Of a stretch of 59,111 bases of DNA, positions 40,829 through 49,337 are shown piece after piece. The notes beneath the pieces were generated by a model, which saw nothing but the letters and a program-made list of their open reading frames with translations, made no database searches and had not been told where the DNA came from. Where the stretch lies: positions 1 through 59,111 of the forward strand of contig NZ_JPMX01000014.1 of NCBI RefSeq assembly GCF_000761485.1, written 5' to 3'. How positions within the stretch are numbered: position 1 is the first letter of the stretch; each line of letters opens with the position of its first letter. The translations under genes and the position numbers were made by a program. The DNA comes from Modestobacter caceresii (GTDB lineage: Bacteria; Actinomycetota; Actinomycetes; Mycobacteriales; Geodermatophilaceae).

Positions 40829-43090
40829 ATGCCCGACGCCGACCTGTCCGGAGGAGACCTCGCCCTGGTGGCGATCGCGCTCCTCATCTCCCTCGCCGCC
40901 CTCGGCTTCGCCGCCTGGCTGGTCCGCGCGGTCCTGGCCGCCGACCAGGGCACGGCGTCGATGCAGGAGATCGCGAAGGCGATCCAGGAGGGCGCCGGGG
41001 CCTACCTGAGACGGCAGTACCGCACGCTCGCCGTCTTCGCCGCCATCGTCTTCGGGTTGCTGCTCCTGCTCCCGGTGGCCGACGGCGGCCTGGGCACCCG
41101 GCTGGGCCGCGCGGCCTTCTTCCTCGTCGGGGCCGCGTTCTCCGCCGCGGTCGGCTTCATCGGGATGACCCTGGCCACCCGCGGCAACGTCCGGGTGGCG
41201 GCCGCGGCGGCCGCCGGTGGGCACCGGCCCGCCTTCCGCATCGCGTTCCGCACCGGCGGCGTCTGCGGGATGATCACCGTGGGCCTGGGGCTCTTCGGGG
41301 CCTCGCTGGCGCTGCTGCTGTTCCGGGACACCGCGCCGATCGTGCTGGAGGGCTTCGGCTTCGGCGGCGCGCTGCTGGCGATGTTCATGCGGGTCGGCGG
41401 CGGCATCTTCACCAAGGCCGCCGACGTCGGCGCGGACCTGGTCGGCAAGGTCGAGGCCGGCATCCCGGAGGACGACCCGCGCAACGCCGCGACGATCGCG
41501 GACAACGTCGGGGACAACGTCGGCGACTGCGCGGGCATGGCCGCCGACCTCTTCGAGTCCTATGCGGTGACGCTGGTGGCCGCGCTGATCCTCGGCCAGG
41601 TGTTCTTCGGGCCGGTGGGCATGGTCTTCCCGCTGGTGGTGGCCGCGATCGGGGTGATCGCCTCCGTGGTCGGCATCCTGGCCAGCAACCCGGGCAGCAA
41701 CGACCGGAACTGGATGTCCCCGATCAACCGCGGCTTCTTCGTCTCCGCCGCCGTCTCCCTGGTGCTGGTCGCCGCCGCGTCCTTCACCGTCCTGCCCACG
41801 ATCTCCGACGGGCTGGACATCGCGGTCAGCCCGCAGGTGCTCGGCTTCCTGTCCGTCCTCATCGGCATCGTGCTGGCCGCGGCGATCCAGCAGCTCACCG
41901 GCTACTTCACCGAGACCTCTCGCCGGCCCGTCCGCGACGTCGGCCGCAGCTCGCTCACCGGCCCGGCGACGGTGATCCTCTCCGGCATCTCCCTGGGCCT
42001 GGAGTCGGCCGTCTACGCCGCGTTGCTCATCGGCACCGCCGTCTACGGCGCCTTCCTCATCGGCGGCGCCGCGGCGCTGTACGCGGTCGCGCTGGCCGGC
42101 TGCGGGCTGCTCACCACCGCCGGGGTCATCGTCTCGATGGACACCTTCGGCCCGGTGAGCGACAACGCGCAGGGCATCGCGGAGATGTCCGGGGACATCG
42201 ACGAGGAGGGCGCCCAGGTCCTCACCGACCTCGACGCCGTCGGCAACACCACCAAGGCGATCACCAAGGGCATCGCGATCGCCACCGCCGTGCTGGCGGC
42301 CACCGCGCTGTTCGGCTCCTACAACGCCAGCCTCATCGACGCGCTGGACGACGCCGGGACCGAGCTCGGCGACGCGCTCACCCTGGTCTCACCGAACAAC
42401 GTCGTCGGCGCCGTGGTCGGCGCGGCCGTCGTGTTCCTCTTCTCCGGGCTGGCGATCAGCGCGGTGTCGCGGGCCGCCGGCCGGGTGGTGTTCGAGGTGC
42501 GCGAACAGTTCCGCACCCACCCCGGGATCATGGACTACAGCGAGCGCCCCGACTACAGCCGCGTGGTCGACATCTGCACCCGGGACTCGCTGCGCGAACT
42601 GGCCACCCCCGGTCTGCTCGCCGTCCTGGCCCCGGTGGCGGTCGGCTTCGGTCTCGGCTTCGGCCCGCTGGCCGCCTACCTGGTCGGCGCGATCGCGACC
42701 GGCACGCTCATGGCGGTGTTCCTGTCCAACTCCGGCGGCGCCTGGGACAACGCCAAGAAGATGGTCGAGGACGGCGCCCACGGCGGGAAGGGCAGCCAGG
42801 CCCACGCGGCGACCATCATCGGCGACACCGTCGGCGACCCGTTCAAGGACACCGCCGGCCCGGCCATCAACCCGCTGATCAAGGTGATGAACCTGGTCGC
42901 GCTGCTGATCGCCCCGGCCGTCGTCGGGCTGTCCGTCGGCGAGGACGCCAACACCGTGTTGCGGCTGGCGATCGCCATCGGGGCGACCCTGGTGATCGCG
43001 GCGGCCGTGGTGGTCAGCAAGCGGCGGTCCAGCGTCGTGGGCGGCGAGACCGACGCGACGGCCGGGACGCTGACCACCAGCGCCCCCTGA
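40829..43090 (+). CDS. hppA: Membrane-bound proton-pumping pyrophosphatase
   Basis: Couples pyrophosphate hydrolysis to proton transport. It has 753 residues and about 15-16 membrane helices. Active-site loops are GGGIFTKAADVGADLVGK and the acidic DNVGDNVGDCAGMAADLFE (PPi and Mg2+ sites), then GDTVGDPFKDTAGPAINPL. GNTTKAITKG near residue 475 has Lys where K+-dependent enzymes have Ala, so this is the K+-independent type. The ATG at 40829 follows GGAGGAACC. The open frame upstream is antisense to the helicase gene and not part of the protein. Confidence 0.97.
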   Translation: MPDADLSGGDLALVAIALLISLAALGFAAWLVRAVLAADQGTASMQEIAKAIQEGAGAYLRRQYRTLAVFAAIVFGLLLLLPVADGGLGTRLGRAAFFLVGAAFSAAVGFIGMTLATRGNVRVAAAAAAGGHRPAFRIAFRTGGVCGMITVGLGLFGASLALLLFRDTAPIVLEGFGFGGALLAMFMRVGGGIFTKAADVGADLVGKVEAGIPEDDPRNAATIADNVGDNVGDCAGMAADLFESYAVTLVAALILGQVFFGPVGMVFPLVVAAIGVIASVVGILASNPGSNDRNWMSPINRGFFVSAAVSLVLVAAASFTVLPTISDGLDIAVSPQVLGFLSVLIGIVLAAAIQQLTGYFTETSRRPVRDVGRSSLTGPATVILSGISLGLESAVYAALLIGTAVYGAFLIGGAAALYAVALAGCGLLTTAGVIVSMDTFGPVSDNAQGIAEMSGDIDEEGAQVLTDLDAVGNTTKAITKGIAIATAVLAATALFGSYNASLIDALDDAGTELGDALTLVSPNNVVGAVVGAAVVFLFSGLAISAVSRAAGRVVFEVREQFRTHPGIMDYSERPDYSRVVDICTRDSLRELATPGLLAVLAPVAVGFGLGFGPLAAYLVGAIATGTLMAVFLSNSGGAWDNAKKMVEDGAHGGKGSQAHAATIIGDTVGDPFKDTAGPAINPLIKVMNLVALLIAPAVVGLSVGEDANTVLRLAIAIGATLVIAAAVVVSKRRSSVVGGETDATAGTLTTSAP

Positions 43091-43363
43091 GGGCCATGGC
43101 CTGCGCCCGGATGCTGGGACGACGGTGGCCCGGCACCTCGGTCAGCTGGCATGTCCGGTGAACACCGCGGTGCCCGAGCCGCTGTCGGTGAGTTCGACGT
43201 CCGCGCCGGTCCCTTGGTCCGAGGACGTTGGCCGTCCGGTCCGAGAAGGGCGCCCACGAGGACGGCTTCTCCACGAGTAGCGCCCATCGGGGTCATGCCG
43301 ATGATGGAGGTGTCGCATCGCTGACCTACCCCGGTGAAGAGCCAGCTGGCCCGATCGACGGGC
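43091..43363. other. Gap between hppA and the accessory island
   Basis: No complete gene is visible in this 273-base stretch. On the minus strand, 43142-43210 reads as the end of a lost protein (see the separate entry). No terminator-like inverted repeat was found behind hppA. Confidence 0.5.
43142..43210 (-). pseudogene. Possible remnant of a TasA/camelysin-like protein
   Basis: Read on the minus strand this gives ADVELTDSGSGTAVFTGHAS before a TGA stop. The piece VELTDSGSGTAVF is close to IDLTDNDAGTAMF in the TasA-like protein at 46393-47028. No intact upstream portion or start is visible. It may be the edge of a decayed paralogue; the match is short. Confidence 0.3.
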
Positions 43364-44038
43364 TCAGCCCCAGTCCAACACCAGTTCAGCCGCTGTGCCG
43401 GTGTTCTGCCGGGCATCGTAGGTCTGTTCGTACTGGGTGCTCGAGTCCTCGTTTCGGTCCTTGAGCATGAAGCCGTTGTTGCCCTGGGCGTATTGGGCGC
43501 TGACGTGGTCGAAGACACCCCACACCTGCCAGCCGGCACCGCTCAGGATGCTGCCGCCGATGGGGAATCCGACACCGGCGGGCTGGTTCGCCCAGTTGAT
43601 CGTCGTCTCCGACCACGTCGCTGCGACCGGGTCACCCCGAAGGACGTCGATCACCCGTTCGACGTTCGGCTGGCGGTTGTAGACCCGGAGGGTGGCTGCG
43701 GTGAGCTCACACCCGGCCGGTACCGCCGGCAGGTCGAACCGGATCCACGTGCGCACGTTGCGCGAGAGGACTGATCGGACGCGCAGCAGCGAGTCGCTGT
43801 CGTAGTTGCTGGTTGGGGAGTTCTGGTCGGTGTAGGAGTCGCCGACGGCGATCCGGGTGGTCGACCCCGGAGTCGTGCAGAAACTCGCGGCGGCGCTGAT
43901 CGAGTTGCCGCTGTCGTCGGTGGTCGCCGTGAAGGCGCCCGCGACCGGGTTCTGCGCCAGCAGCACCGTCAGGCCCGCCGCGACCAGCGCCGCGAGCGTC
44001 CGGGAGGCCCACCGTACGCGGCGGCGAGCCGGGCTCAC
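43364..44038 (-). CDS. DNRLRE-domain secreted protein with SipW-type signal
   Basis: A 224-residue exported protein. The signal segment LAALVAAGLTVLLAQNPVAG is followed by AFTATTDDSGNSISAA, the (A)F-x-A-x-T-(D)-x-(G)N pattern seen after SipW-type signal peptides. The rest matches DNRLRE domains, with LRVYNRQPNVERVIDVLRGD and WSETTINWANQPAG, which form beta-sandwich surface modules. A similar AF(T/N)A motif occurs in the TasA-like protein of the same cluster, so both are probable substrates of the nearby signal peptidase. The start is GTG at 44038, 73 bases after the GGDEF gene. Confidence 0.8.
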   Translation of the reverse strand: MSPARRRVRWASRTLAALVAAGLTVLLAQNPVAGAFTATTDDSGNSISAAASFCTTPGSTTRIAVGDSYTDQNSPTSNYDSDSLLRVRSVLSRNVRTWIRFDLPAVPAGCELTAATLRVYNRQPNVERVIDVLRGDPVAATWSETTINWANQPAGVGFPIGGSILSGAGWQVWGVFDHVSAQYAQGNNGFMLKDRNEDSSTQYEQTYDARQNTGTAAELVLDWG

Positions 44039-44111
44039 GAGTTCGCCTCGCTAGCACTCGTCGGCCTCGTTCGCGTAGCTGGTGTGCCCATGCGGGAGCC
44101 CGCACGCACGC

Positions 44112-45680
44112 TCACGCCGGTGCCCCGGCCAGCTCGCCCTGCGCAGACCCGCCGGCCTTCTTGCTGCGCTTCACCTCGTACATGAGCTGGTCGGCGCAGC
44201 CGAGCAGCGCGTCGAGATCCCGCTCGCCGTCATCGGCGTGTGCGACCCCGATGCTCACGCCGATCCGGGCCATTCCCGCCTCCAGGAGGAACGGCCGGTC
44301 CAGGTCGGCCTCGATCCGCCGGCCGAGACCGGCGAGGTCCTCGTCCGAGGCGCCGGGCACGACGACGACGAACTCGTCACCACCCATCCGGCCGAGCACG
44401 CTGCCCGAGCGCAGGCCGCCCTCCAGTCGCCTCGCCACCTGCTCCAAGAGCTCATCGCCGGCGGCGTGGCCGAGGGTGTCGTTGACACCCTTGAAGCCGT
44501 CCAGATCGCAGAACAGCACGCCGAGGCGGCCGGGCAGCTGCTCGGCGCGCAGCACCAGACCTCGGCGGTTGAGCAGGCCGGTCAACTGGTCGCGGGTGGC
44601 CTGCTCCTCGAAGGTCTGCTTCAGCTGTTCCAACTGCTGGACGAGCATGGCGTTGGCCAACGCGACCCGCGCCTGGGCCACCAGCAGGTCGAGTGCATCC
44701 AGGCGACGGGTCACCTCTTCGGCAGAGCCGACGACCACGGCGGTGAACGTGTAGGGAGTTCCGCCGGGGACCGTCAGCTGACGGGTCAGGACGGCGGACC
44801 GGTCTTCCGCATCCGGCGTGGTGGCGGTGGCAGGCGTCCCCCCACCGGGCCCGTCCCCGGCCACGGAGGGCACCGACTGCGCATCGCCCGCGGCCGCGAG
44901 CAGCGGCTGGGCGTGCCGGCCCGCTCCGGGGTCGATGACCGTGGCACCGATCGCGCCGAGCCGCTGAGCGCCGGTCACCAGCTGCACGAGCACCGCATCC
45001 CCATCCAGCGGGAAGATGTCCGCGGTGATGGCGGAGAGGTCGCCCAGCAGCCGGGCGCGGTCGTCGGCCGCCGTACGCGCCTCGGCAAGTCGACCGACCT
45101 GGGCGACGAGGTGCTCGGCCAGCATGGCCACGGGGATGGTGGCGAGCAGCAAGGTCGGCATGGCGATGACCAGGACGCCGAATGCCTCGTCCGGGACCTG
45201 ACCGGGAAGAGTCATGACGAGCGCGCCAAGGAGCACCGACGACGCCGTCCACAGTCCCGCCAGCCCCGTCAGGCCGAACCACAGGGCCGCTTCCAGAAAC
45301 GGGAGCATCAGCAGGACGAGCGCGAAGGACTGCGGCGGGAGGCCGGCCAGGCCCACCACCCCGAGCACCACCACGGCGTCGGCCACCGTGCCCGCCAGCG
45401 CCAGCTTCGACCGCCGGCCCGCTGCCGCCGTGGCGGCGCGGGCGGTGAGCAGAGCGACCAGCAGGAGGATCGCGGCGGCACCGCCGGCCAGGGGGAAGGC
45501 GAGGTCGCGACCGAGGGGCCCACCCGCCGCCGGACGATGGCCCGCGCCACCGACCAGCAGCAGGGCTACCGCGATGAGCCGGATCTGGCCAATGGCCCGC
45601 TCGGCGACCGAGCGCCCACCCTGGCGGCTGTCGTCATGGTCGGGTCGGCCGGCAGCACTGGTGAACGGGTGACGGGTCAT
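44112..45680 (-). CDS. Membrane diguanylate cyclase (GGDEF domain)
   Basis: Makes the second messenger c-di-GMP. It has 522 residues: about five membrane helices (about 30-190), a linker domain of about 120 residues that may be GAF-like, then the GGDEF domain with DQLTGLLNRRGL, FCDLDGFKGVNDTLGH and the intact catalytic motif RMGGDEFVVV near residue 433. The inhibitory RxxD site before GGDEF reads RSGS, so product feedback is probably lost. The ATG at 45680 overlaps the signal peptidase stop as ATGA, coupling its translation to the export unit. Confidence 0.92.
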   Translation of the reverse strand: MTRHPFTSAAGRPDHDDSRQGGRSVAERAIGQIRLIAVALLLVGGAGHRPAAGGPLGRDLAFPLAGGAAAILLLVALLTARAATAAAGRRSKLALAGTVADAVVVLGVVGLAGLPPQSFALVLLMLPFLEAALWFGLTGLAGLWTASSVLLGALVMTLPGQVPDEAFGVLVIAMPTLLLATIPVAMLAEHLVAQVGRLAEARTAADDRARLLGDLSAITADIFPLDGDAVLVQLVTGAQRLGAIGATVIDPGAGRHAQPLLAAAGDAQSVPSVAGDGPGGGTPATATTPDAEDRSAVLTRQLTVPGGTPYTFTAVVVGSAEEVTRRLDALDLLVAQARVALANAMLVQQLEQLKQTFEEQATRDQLTGLLNRRGLVLRAEQLPGRLGVLFCDLDGFKGVNDTLGHAAGDELLEQVARRLEGGLRSGSVLGRMGGDEFVVVVPGASDEDLAGLGRRIEADLDRPFLLEAGMARIGVSIGVAHADDGERDLDALLGCADQLMYEVKRSKKAGGSAQGELAGAPA

Positions 45681-46414
45681 GAGAGGCCTTTCAGCAGCTG
45701 GAGAGTGCGGGCGGCAGCAACACCGCTCTGTCCGGCGAGCCGTTCGTGGACGAGGTCGTGCAGGTCCTCCGACAGCAGGCGGCTGCTGTCTGTACGTCGG
45801 TCGCTGGGATGCGCGCCAGCACGGTCCAACAGGACCTCGGCGGGGTTCACCCGTTGGGCGGCCGCCCACGGGTCGAAGGCGGGGTCGAAGGCCCGGGGGG
45901 CCAGTGCCAGCAGGACCAGGAGGGTGATCCCGGCGGCGGCGAGCGGAAGCGCCCGGCCCTCGTGCAACCACAGGGACGGTCGTCCGATCCACGGCACCGC
46001 GAGGACCGCAGCTCCGCGGACGTCCGCCACCGCGACCGGGGCGCTGTCGACATCGACGTTGGCGTCGCCGCGGGTCCGGAAGGTCCCGTCGGGCAGCTCT
46101 TCGACGATCCGGTGCAGGATCCGGTCGCTCTCGGATCGGCCGTAGAGGACGACCGTGTCGGGGCCCAGGTCCGCGGATGACACCGGTCGGATCATGACCA
46201 CGTCGCCGGGGCTCACCAGGGGGGTCATCGAGCCGGAGGTCACCAGCGTCGGCGCCCAGCCGAGGAAGGCCCAGGGCAGGGCGATCCACAGAGCCAGACT
46301 GGCCACCATGGAGATGGCCAGCATGCTCACGGTGCCGGCCGCGTAGAGGGCCGGCCGGAGCCAGGCCCTGGTGGGGGACCCGAGGGCGCCGGTCAGCTGG
46401 TGCGCGTTTCCCAC
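45677..46414 (-). CDS. SipW-type signal peptidase I
   Basis: An ER/SipW-type signal peptidase of 245 residues. The nucleophile is Ser62 in TSGSMTPLVSPGDVV, and a His (His101 in RILHRIVEE) stands in place of the usual Lys, which marks the SipW class. GDANVDVDSAPV supplies the Asp region. Membrane helices lie before and after the catalytic domain. It is likely to process the TasA-like and DNRLRE proteins. Its GTG start lies 22 bases inside the end of the TasA-like gene. Confidence 0.92.
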   Translation of the reverse strand: MGNAHQLTGALGSPTRAWLRPALYAAGTVSMLAISMVASLALWIALPWAFLGWAPTLVTSGSMTPLVSPGDVVMIRPVSSADLGPDTVVLYGRSESDRILHRIVEELPDGTFRTRGDANVDVDSAPVAVADVRGAAVLAVPWIGRPSLWLHEGRALPLAAAGITLLVLLALAPRAFDPAFDPWAAAQRVNPAEVLLDRAGAHPSDRRTDSSRLLSEDLHDLVHERLAGQSGVAAARTLQLLKGLS

Positions 46415-47028
46415 GTGAACCCGAACGTCGAGGTCTGGCCCTCGGCCGCCTGGTCATCCTGCACGGAGACGCGGAAGCGGAAGGTCCGCGTCTCCGGGTT
46501 GGCGACCGGGTCCCAGGTGTTCAGGCCGGCGCCATAGCTGCTGTGCGCCGTCGCGAAGCCCGCAAGGGTTCCGGTGTACAGGGTGGCGGTGGAGGAGAAG
46601 TTGGTGCAGCTCCGGAATGCGTCCGTGGTGTCGGCACCGATGTCGACGGTCAGGTTCAGGTAGGGCGCCAACCCCCCGGTCGGCGCCGATGTCGCATACA
46701 GCAGCACCGCGCCCGGGTCAACTGTGCCGGTGTAGGTGACGTCGATGCAGCGGTCCACGGGAGTGGCCCCGGGGACGAGGCCGGTGACGTTCGCGAACAT
46801 CGCGGTGCCGGCGTCGTTGTCGGTCAGGTCGATGGCCCCAGCGCTGACCTGGTTGGGAGAGTTCTCGGTCTGGGCGTTGAAGGCGGCCCGGGACGACGTG
46901 ACGACGAGCAGAGCGACCAGGATGAACGACAGTGCGAGTGCACACAGCTGCAGCGCCAGGCCGTTCAGTGAACGCCTGACACCCAGTCGGGTCAGGATCC
47001 CGGCCGGGCGGGCCGCTGGCGAGTTCAT
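46393..47028 (-). CDS. TasA/camelysin-like secreted protein
   Basis: A 211-residue exported protein and the first gene of the island operon. The long signal anchor ends LLVVTSSRAAFNAQTENS, the SipW-type cleavage pattern. The mature part starts AIDLTDNDAGTAMFANVTGL, like TasA/CalY family N-termini, followed by a beta-rich domain with CIDVTYTGT and a single disulfide candidate. TasA forms matrix fibres in Bacillus; the actinobacterial relatives are uncharacterised as far as I know. Start chosen at ATG 47028; GTG at 47085 is an alternative. Confidence 0.78.
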   Translation of the reverse strand: MNSPAARPAGILTRLGVRRSLNGLALQLCALALSFILVALLVVTSSRAAFNAQTENSPNQVSAGAIDLTDNDAGTAMFANVTGLVPGATPVDRCIDVTYTGTVDPGAVLLYATSAPTGGLAPYLNLTVDIGADTTDAFRSCTNFSSTATLYTGTLAGFATAHSSYGAGLNTWDPVANPETRTFRFRVSVQDDQAAEGQTSTFGFTWETRTS

Positions 47029-47257
47029 GCCCAGATCGTCGGAGTGCGACCGCGGAACCTTGAGCGTCTGCAGCTTGATACCCACAAGGGGTGATCCGCC
47101 GACCGCGCCGGTGCCGCGCGGGGACCAGGGCGACGGCGGCCGCTGGCTGTGGATACCAGCTGCGGGTGTGGACGACGGCACCCGTACCGGCCACCGGTCT
47201 CCCTAGCGTTCCCGGCGTCGGTCCTTCCCCGGGGCCGCTGTCGCGCCGGGAGGCCAC

Positions 47258-47581
47258 GTGTCCCATCTGATCTCCGTCCAGCTCGACGCGCTGGCCGCCT
47301 TGCTGGCGGAGCTGACCGCACTGGGTGCTGAGCTCGGAGAGGACGGCGAGCTGACCGCAGCGACCGGGCGGTCGCTGGGCACCGCGTTGGACGGCCCGGT
47401 GGGGGTGTCGGCCGCCGCGGCCGGCGCGGGCTGGGCGGGCGCGTTGACCGCCCTGACTGCCCGGACGCTTGCGGTCGCGGCGACCCTGGAAGCGGCGCTG
47501 GGGGCCTACCGGAGAGCGGATGCCGGGATCGCCGGCCGGATCGACCCGGGCTGGGCCGGCCGGGTGCCGGTGCCGCGGTGA
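47258..47581 (+). CDS. Small helical WXG100-like protein
   Basis: A 107-residue Ala/Leu/Gly-rich protein predicted to be helical: VQLDALAALLAELTALGAEL, then a helix with AAAGAGWAGALTALTARTL. It has a Trp-Ala-Gly where WXG100 proteins have Trp-x-Gly. It overlaps the DUF1023 hydrolase gene by four bases (GTGA). In other actinobacteria such small helical partners precede DUF1023 enzymes. ESX-type secretion is possible, but no ESX machinery is present here. Confidence 0.6.
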   Translation: MSHLISVQLDALAALLAELTALGAELGEDGELTAATGRSLGTALDGPVGVSAAAAGAGWAGALTALTARTLAVAATLEAALGAYRRADAGIAGRIDPGWAGRVPVPR

Positions 47582-49140
47582 CGACGATGGTCGAACTCGC
47601 GGACTGGGACGTCCCACAGCTGCGGGGAGCCGTGGTCACCCTTGGCGTGGTGGCCGAGCGACTGGTGCCGTGGCGGCACCGGCTGGACGCACTGGGCCGG
47701 CAGCTCGGTGCGGCGGAGTGCTGGTCGGGTCCGGCCGGGACGGTGGCCGCTGCGGCGCTCGTCGAGCTGTCCACGGTCGCCTCGGTCGTCGGTGGGGCGC
47801 TGGCGGCCTCGCTGGCCGACCTGGCCGGGCTGAGCGCCGCCGCGGACGAGGCGCAGGAGCTCGCCGCCGAGGCCCTGGCGGTCGCGACCGCCGGTGGGGT
47901 CGGTCTGGACGGCGCCGGCCGGGCGGTCGGGGTCCCCGCGCCGCCCTCCCCGGCGATGGCGCCGGACCAGTTGGCCGACGTCGAGTCCGCCCGGACCGCC
48001 GCGGTGCTCGCCGAGGCCAGGGCCGAGGAGGCCGGTGTCGCGGCAGCCCGGGCGCAGGCGTGTGCCGGGGCCGCCCTCGAGCCGCTGGCGCAGCTCGGTG
48101 CAGTCGCCGTCCCGGTGCCGGACCGCTTCGCCGACCTGGTCGGCCGGTTGCTGCCGGTGCGGACGCCGCAGGTGCCGGCCACGGCCGGCCCCCAGGACGC
48201 GGCGGCCTGGTGGGCGGGCCTGACGGCAGCTGGGCAGCTGCTGGCGATCGACGGGCAGCCAGGAGTCGTCGGCGCCCTGGACGGGCTGCCGGCCTGGGCG
48301 CGCGACCAGGCGAACCGGGCCAACCTGGTGGCGGCGCTGGCCCACCTCCCGCCGGGGACGGCCGGCCACGACACGGCCGACGCGGTGCGGCGCGCTCTCG
48401 CCGCGGTGGCGGCCGGTGGCGCCGAGGCCCAGCTCCTGCAGTTCGACCCGGCGATCGGCCTGGTGGCCCTGTCCGTCGGCGACCTGGACACCGCTGCGGC
48501 CGTGGGCGTGCTCGTCCCGGGCATCAACACCACGCCCGTCGACGACCTGGCCGAGCTGGTGGGGGACGCCAGGGACGTCGCGGCGGCCGCGGCGACGGCC
48601 GCCCCGGGCCTGGCCGTGGCCACGGTCGCCTGGCTGGGTTACCAGACCCCCAGGACGCGCTCAGCCTGGACGCCCGGAGCGGCCGGCTGGGGCGGCCGAG
48701 CGCTCGACCGGGCCCTCGACGGGCTCGCTGCCGCCCGTACTGCGCCGGACGGCGTGAGCCCCCCGGCCGGTGGCCGGGCAGCCGCTGTGCCGGCGCCCCC
48801 ACGGACGACGGTGCTGGCGCACAGCTACGGCACGGTGGTCGCGGGGAAGGCGGCGCGTGCACCGGGCCGGCTGGCCGCCGATGCACTCGTCCTGCTCGGC
48901 AGCCCCGGGTTGGCCGGCCAGGTCGAGGAACTGGAGGCGTCGGAGGTGTACGGCGCCTGGTCGCCGGCTGACCCGGTCTCCTGGCTGGAGTGGTTCGGTG
49001 ACACCCCGGCCGACCCCTCGTTCGGCGACGTCCCCCTGCCCACCGACCCGACCCAGGGGCACACCGAGTACTACGACCGCGACCGCCCGACGCTGGCCGC
49101 GATCGGCGAGGTCGTCGCCGGCACCCGGGAGCCGCGATGA
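47578..49140 (+). CDS. Alpha/beta hydrolase of the DUF1023 family with WXG-like N-terminus
   Basis: A 520-residue protein. The first 200 residues are Ala-rich helices like a WXG100/LXG region. The C-terminal half is a DUF1023 alpha/beta hydrolase with the nucleophile elbow TTVLAHSYGTVVAGKAA (Ser in H-S-Y-G), GPGINTTP-type oxyanion strand (VLVPGINTT) and PADPVSW near the catalytic Asp. The substrate is unknown; lipid or peptide ester hydrolysis has been suggested for the family. It is translationally coupled to the WXG-like gene. Confidence 0.8.
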   Translation: MTTMVELADWDVPQLRGAVVTLGVVAERLVPWRHRLDALGRQLGAAECWSGPAGTVAAAALVELSTVASVVGGALAASLADLAGLSAAADEAQELAAEALAVATAGGVGLDGAGRAVGVPAPPSPAMAPDQLADVESARTAAVLAEARAEEAGVAAARAQACAGAALEPLAQLGAVAVPVPDRFADLVGRLLPVRTPQVPATAGPQDAAAWWAGLTAAGQLLAIDGQPGVVGALDGLPAWARDQANRANLVAALAHLPPGTAGHDTADAVRRALAAVAAGGAEAQLLQFDPAIGLVALSVGDLDTAAAVGVLVPGINTTPVDDLAELVGDARDVAAAAATAAPGLAVATVAWLGYQTPRTRSAWTPGAAGWGGRALDRALDGLAAARTAPDGVSPPAGGRAAAVPAPPRTTVLAHSYGTVVAGKAARAPGRLAADALVLLGSPGLAGQVEELEASEVYGAWSPADPVSWLEWFGDTPADPSFGDVPLPTDPTQGHTEYYDRDRPTLAAIGEVVAGTREPR

Positions 49141-49337
49141 CCTGCCGATCGGCGCCGGGAACAGTGACCGCCGTCATCCGTTGGAGGTGGGACGGCGGGC
49201 GCGTTCCGGTTCACCGATCGGCCTCCCGGTCGCGCGGTGGCCTACCGTGGCGTCGCCGAGCGGGTACAGCCCGCTCTGCCCCGTGCGCGACCGGGTCCTC
49301 CCCGGCGCCTGCACCAGCACCCCCCGACAGGAGCACC

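Noticed and set aside
49137-49337. 67-residue N-terminal extension of topoisomerase I
   Set aside because: The extension is Arg/Ser/Pro-rich and unlike any topoisomerase N-terminus; a good ribosome binding site precedes the GTG at 49338.
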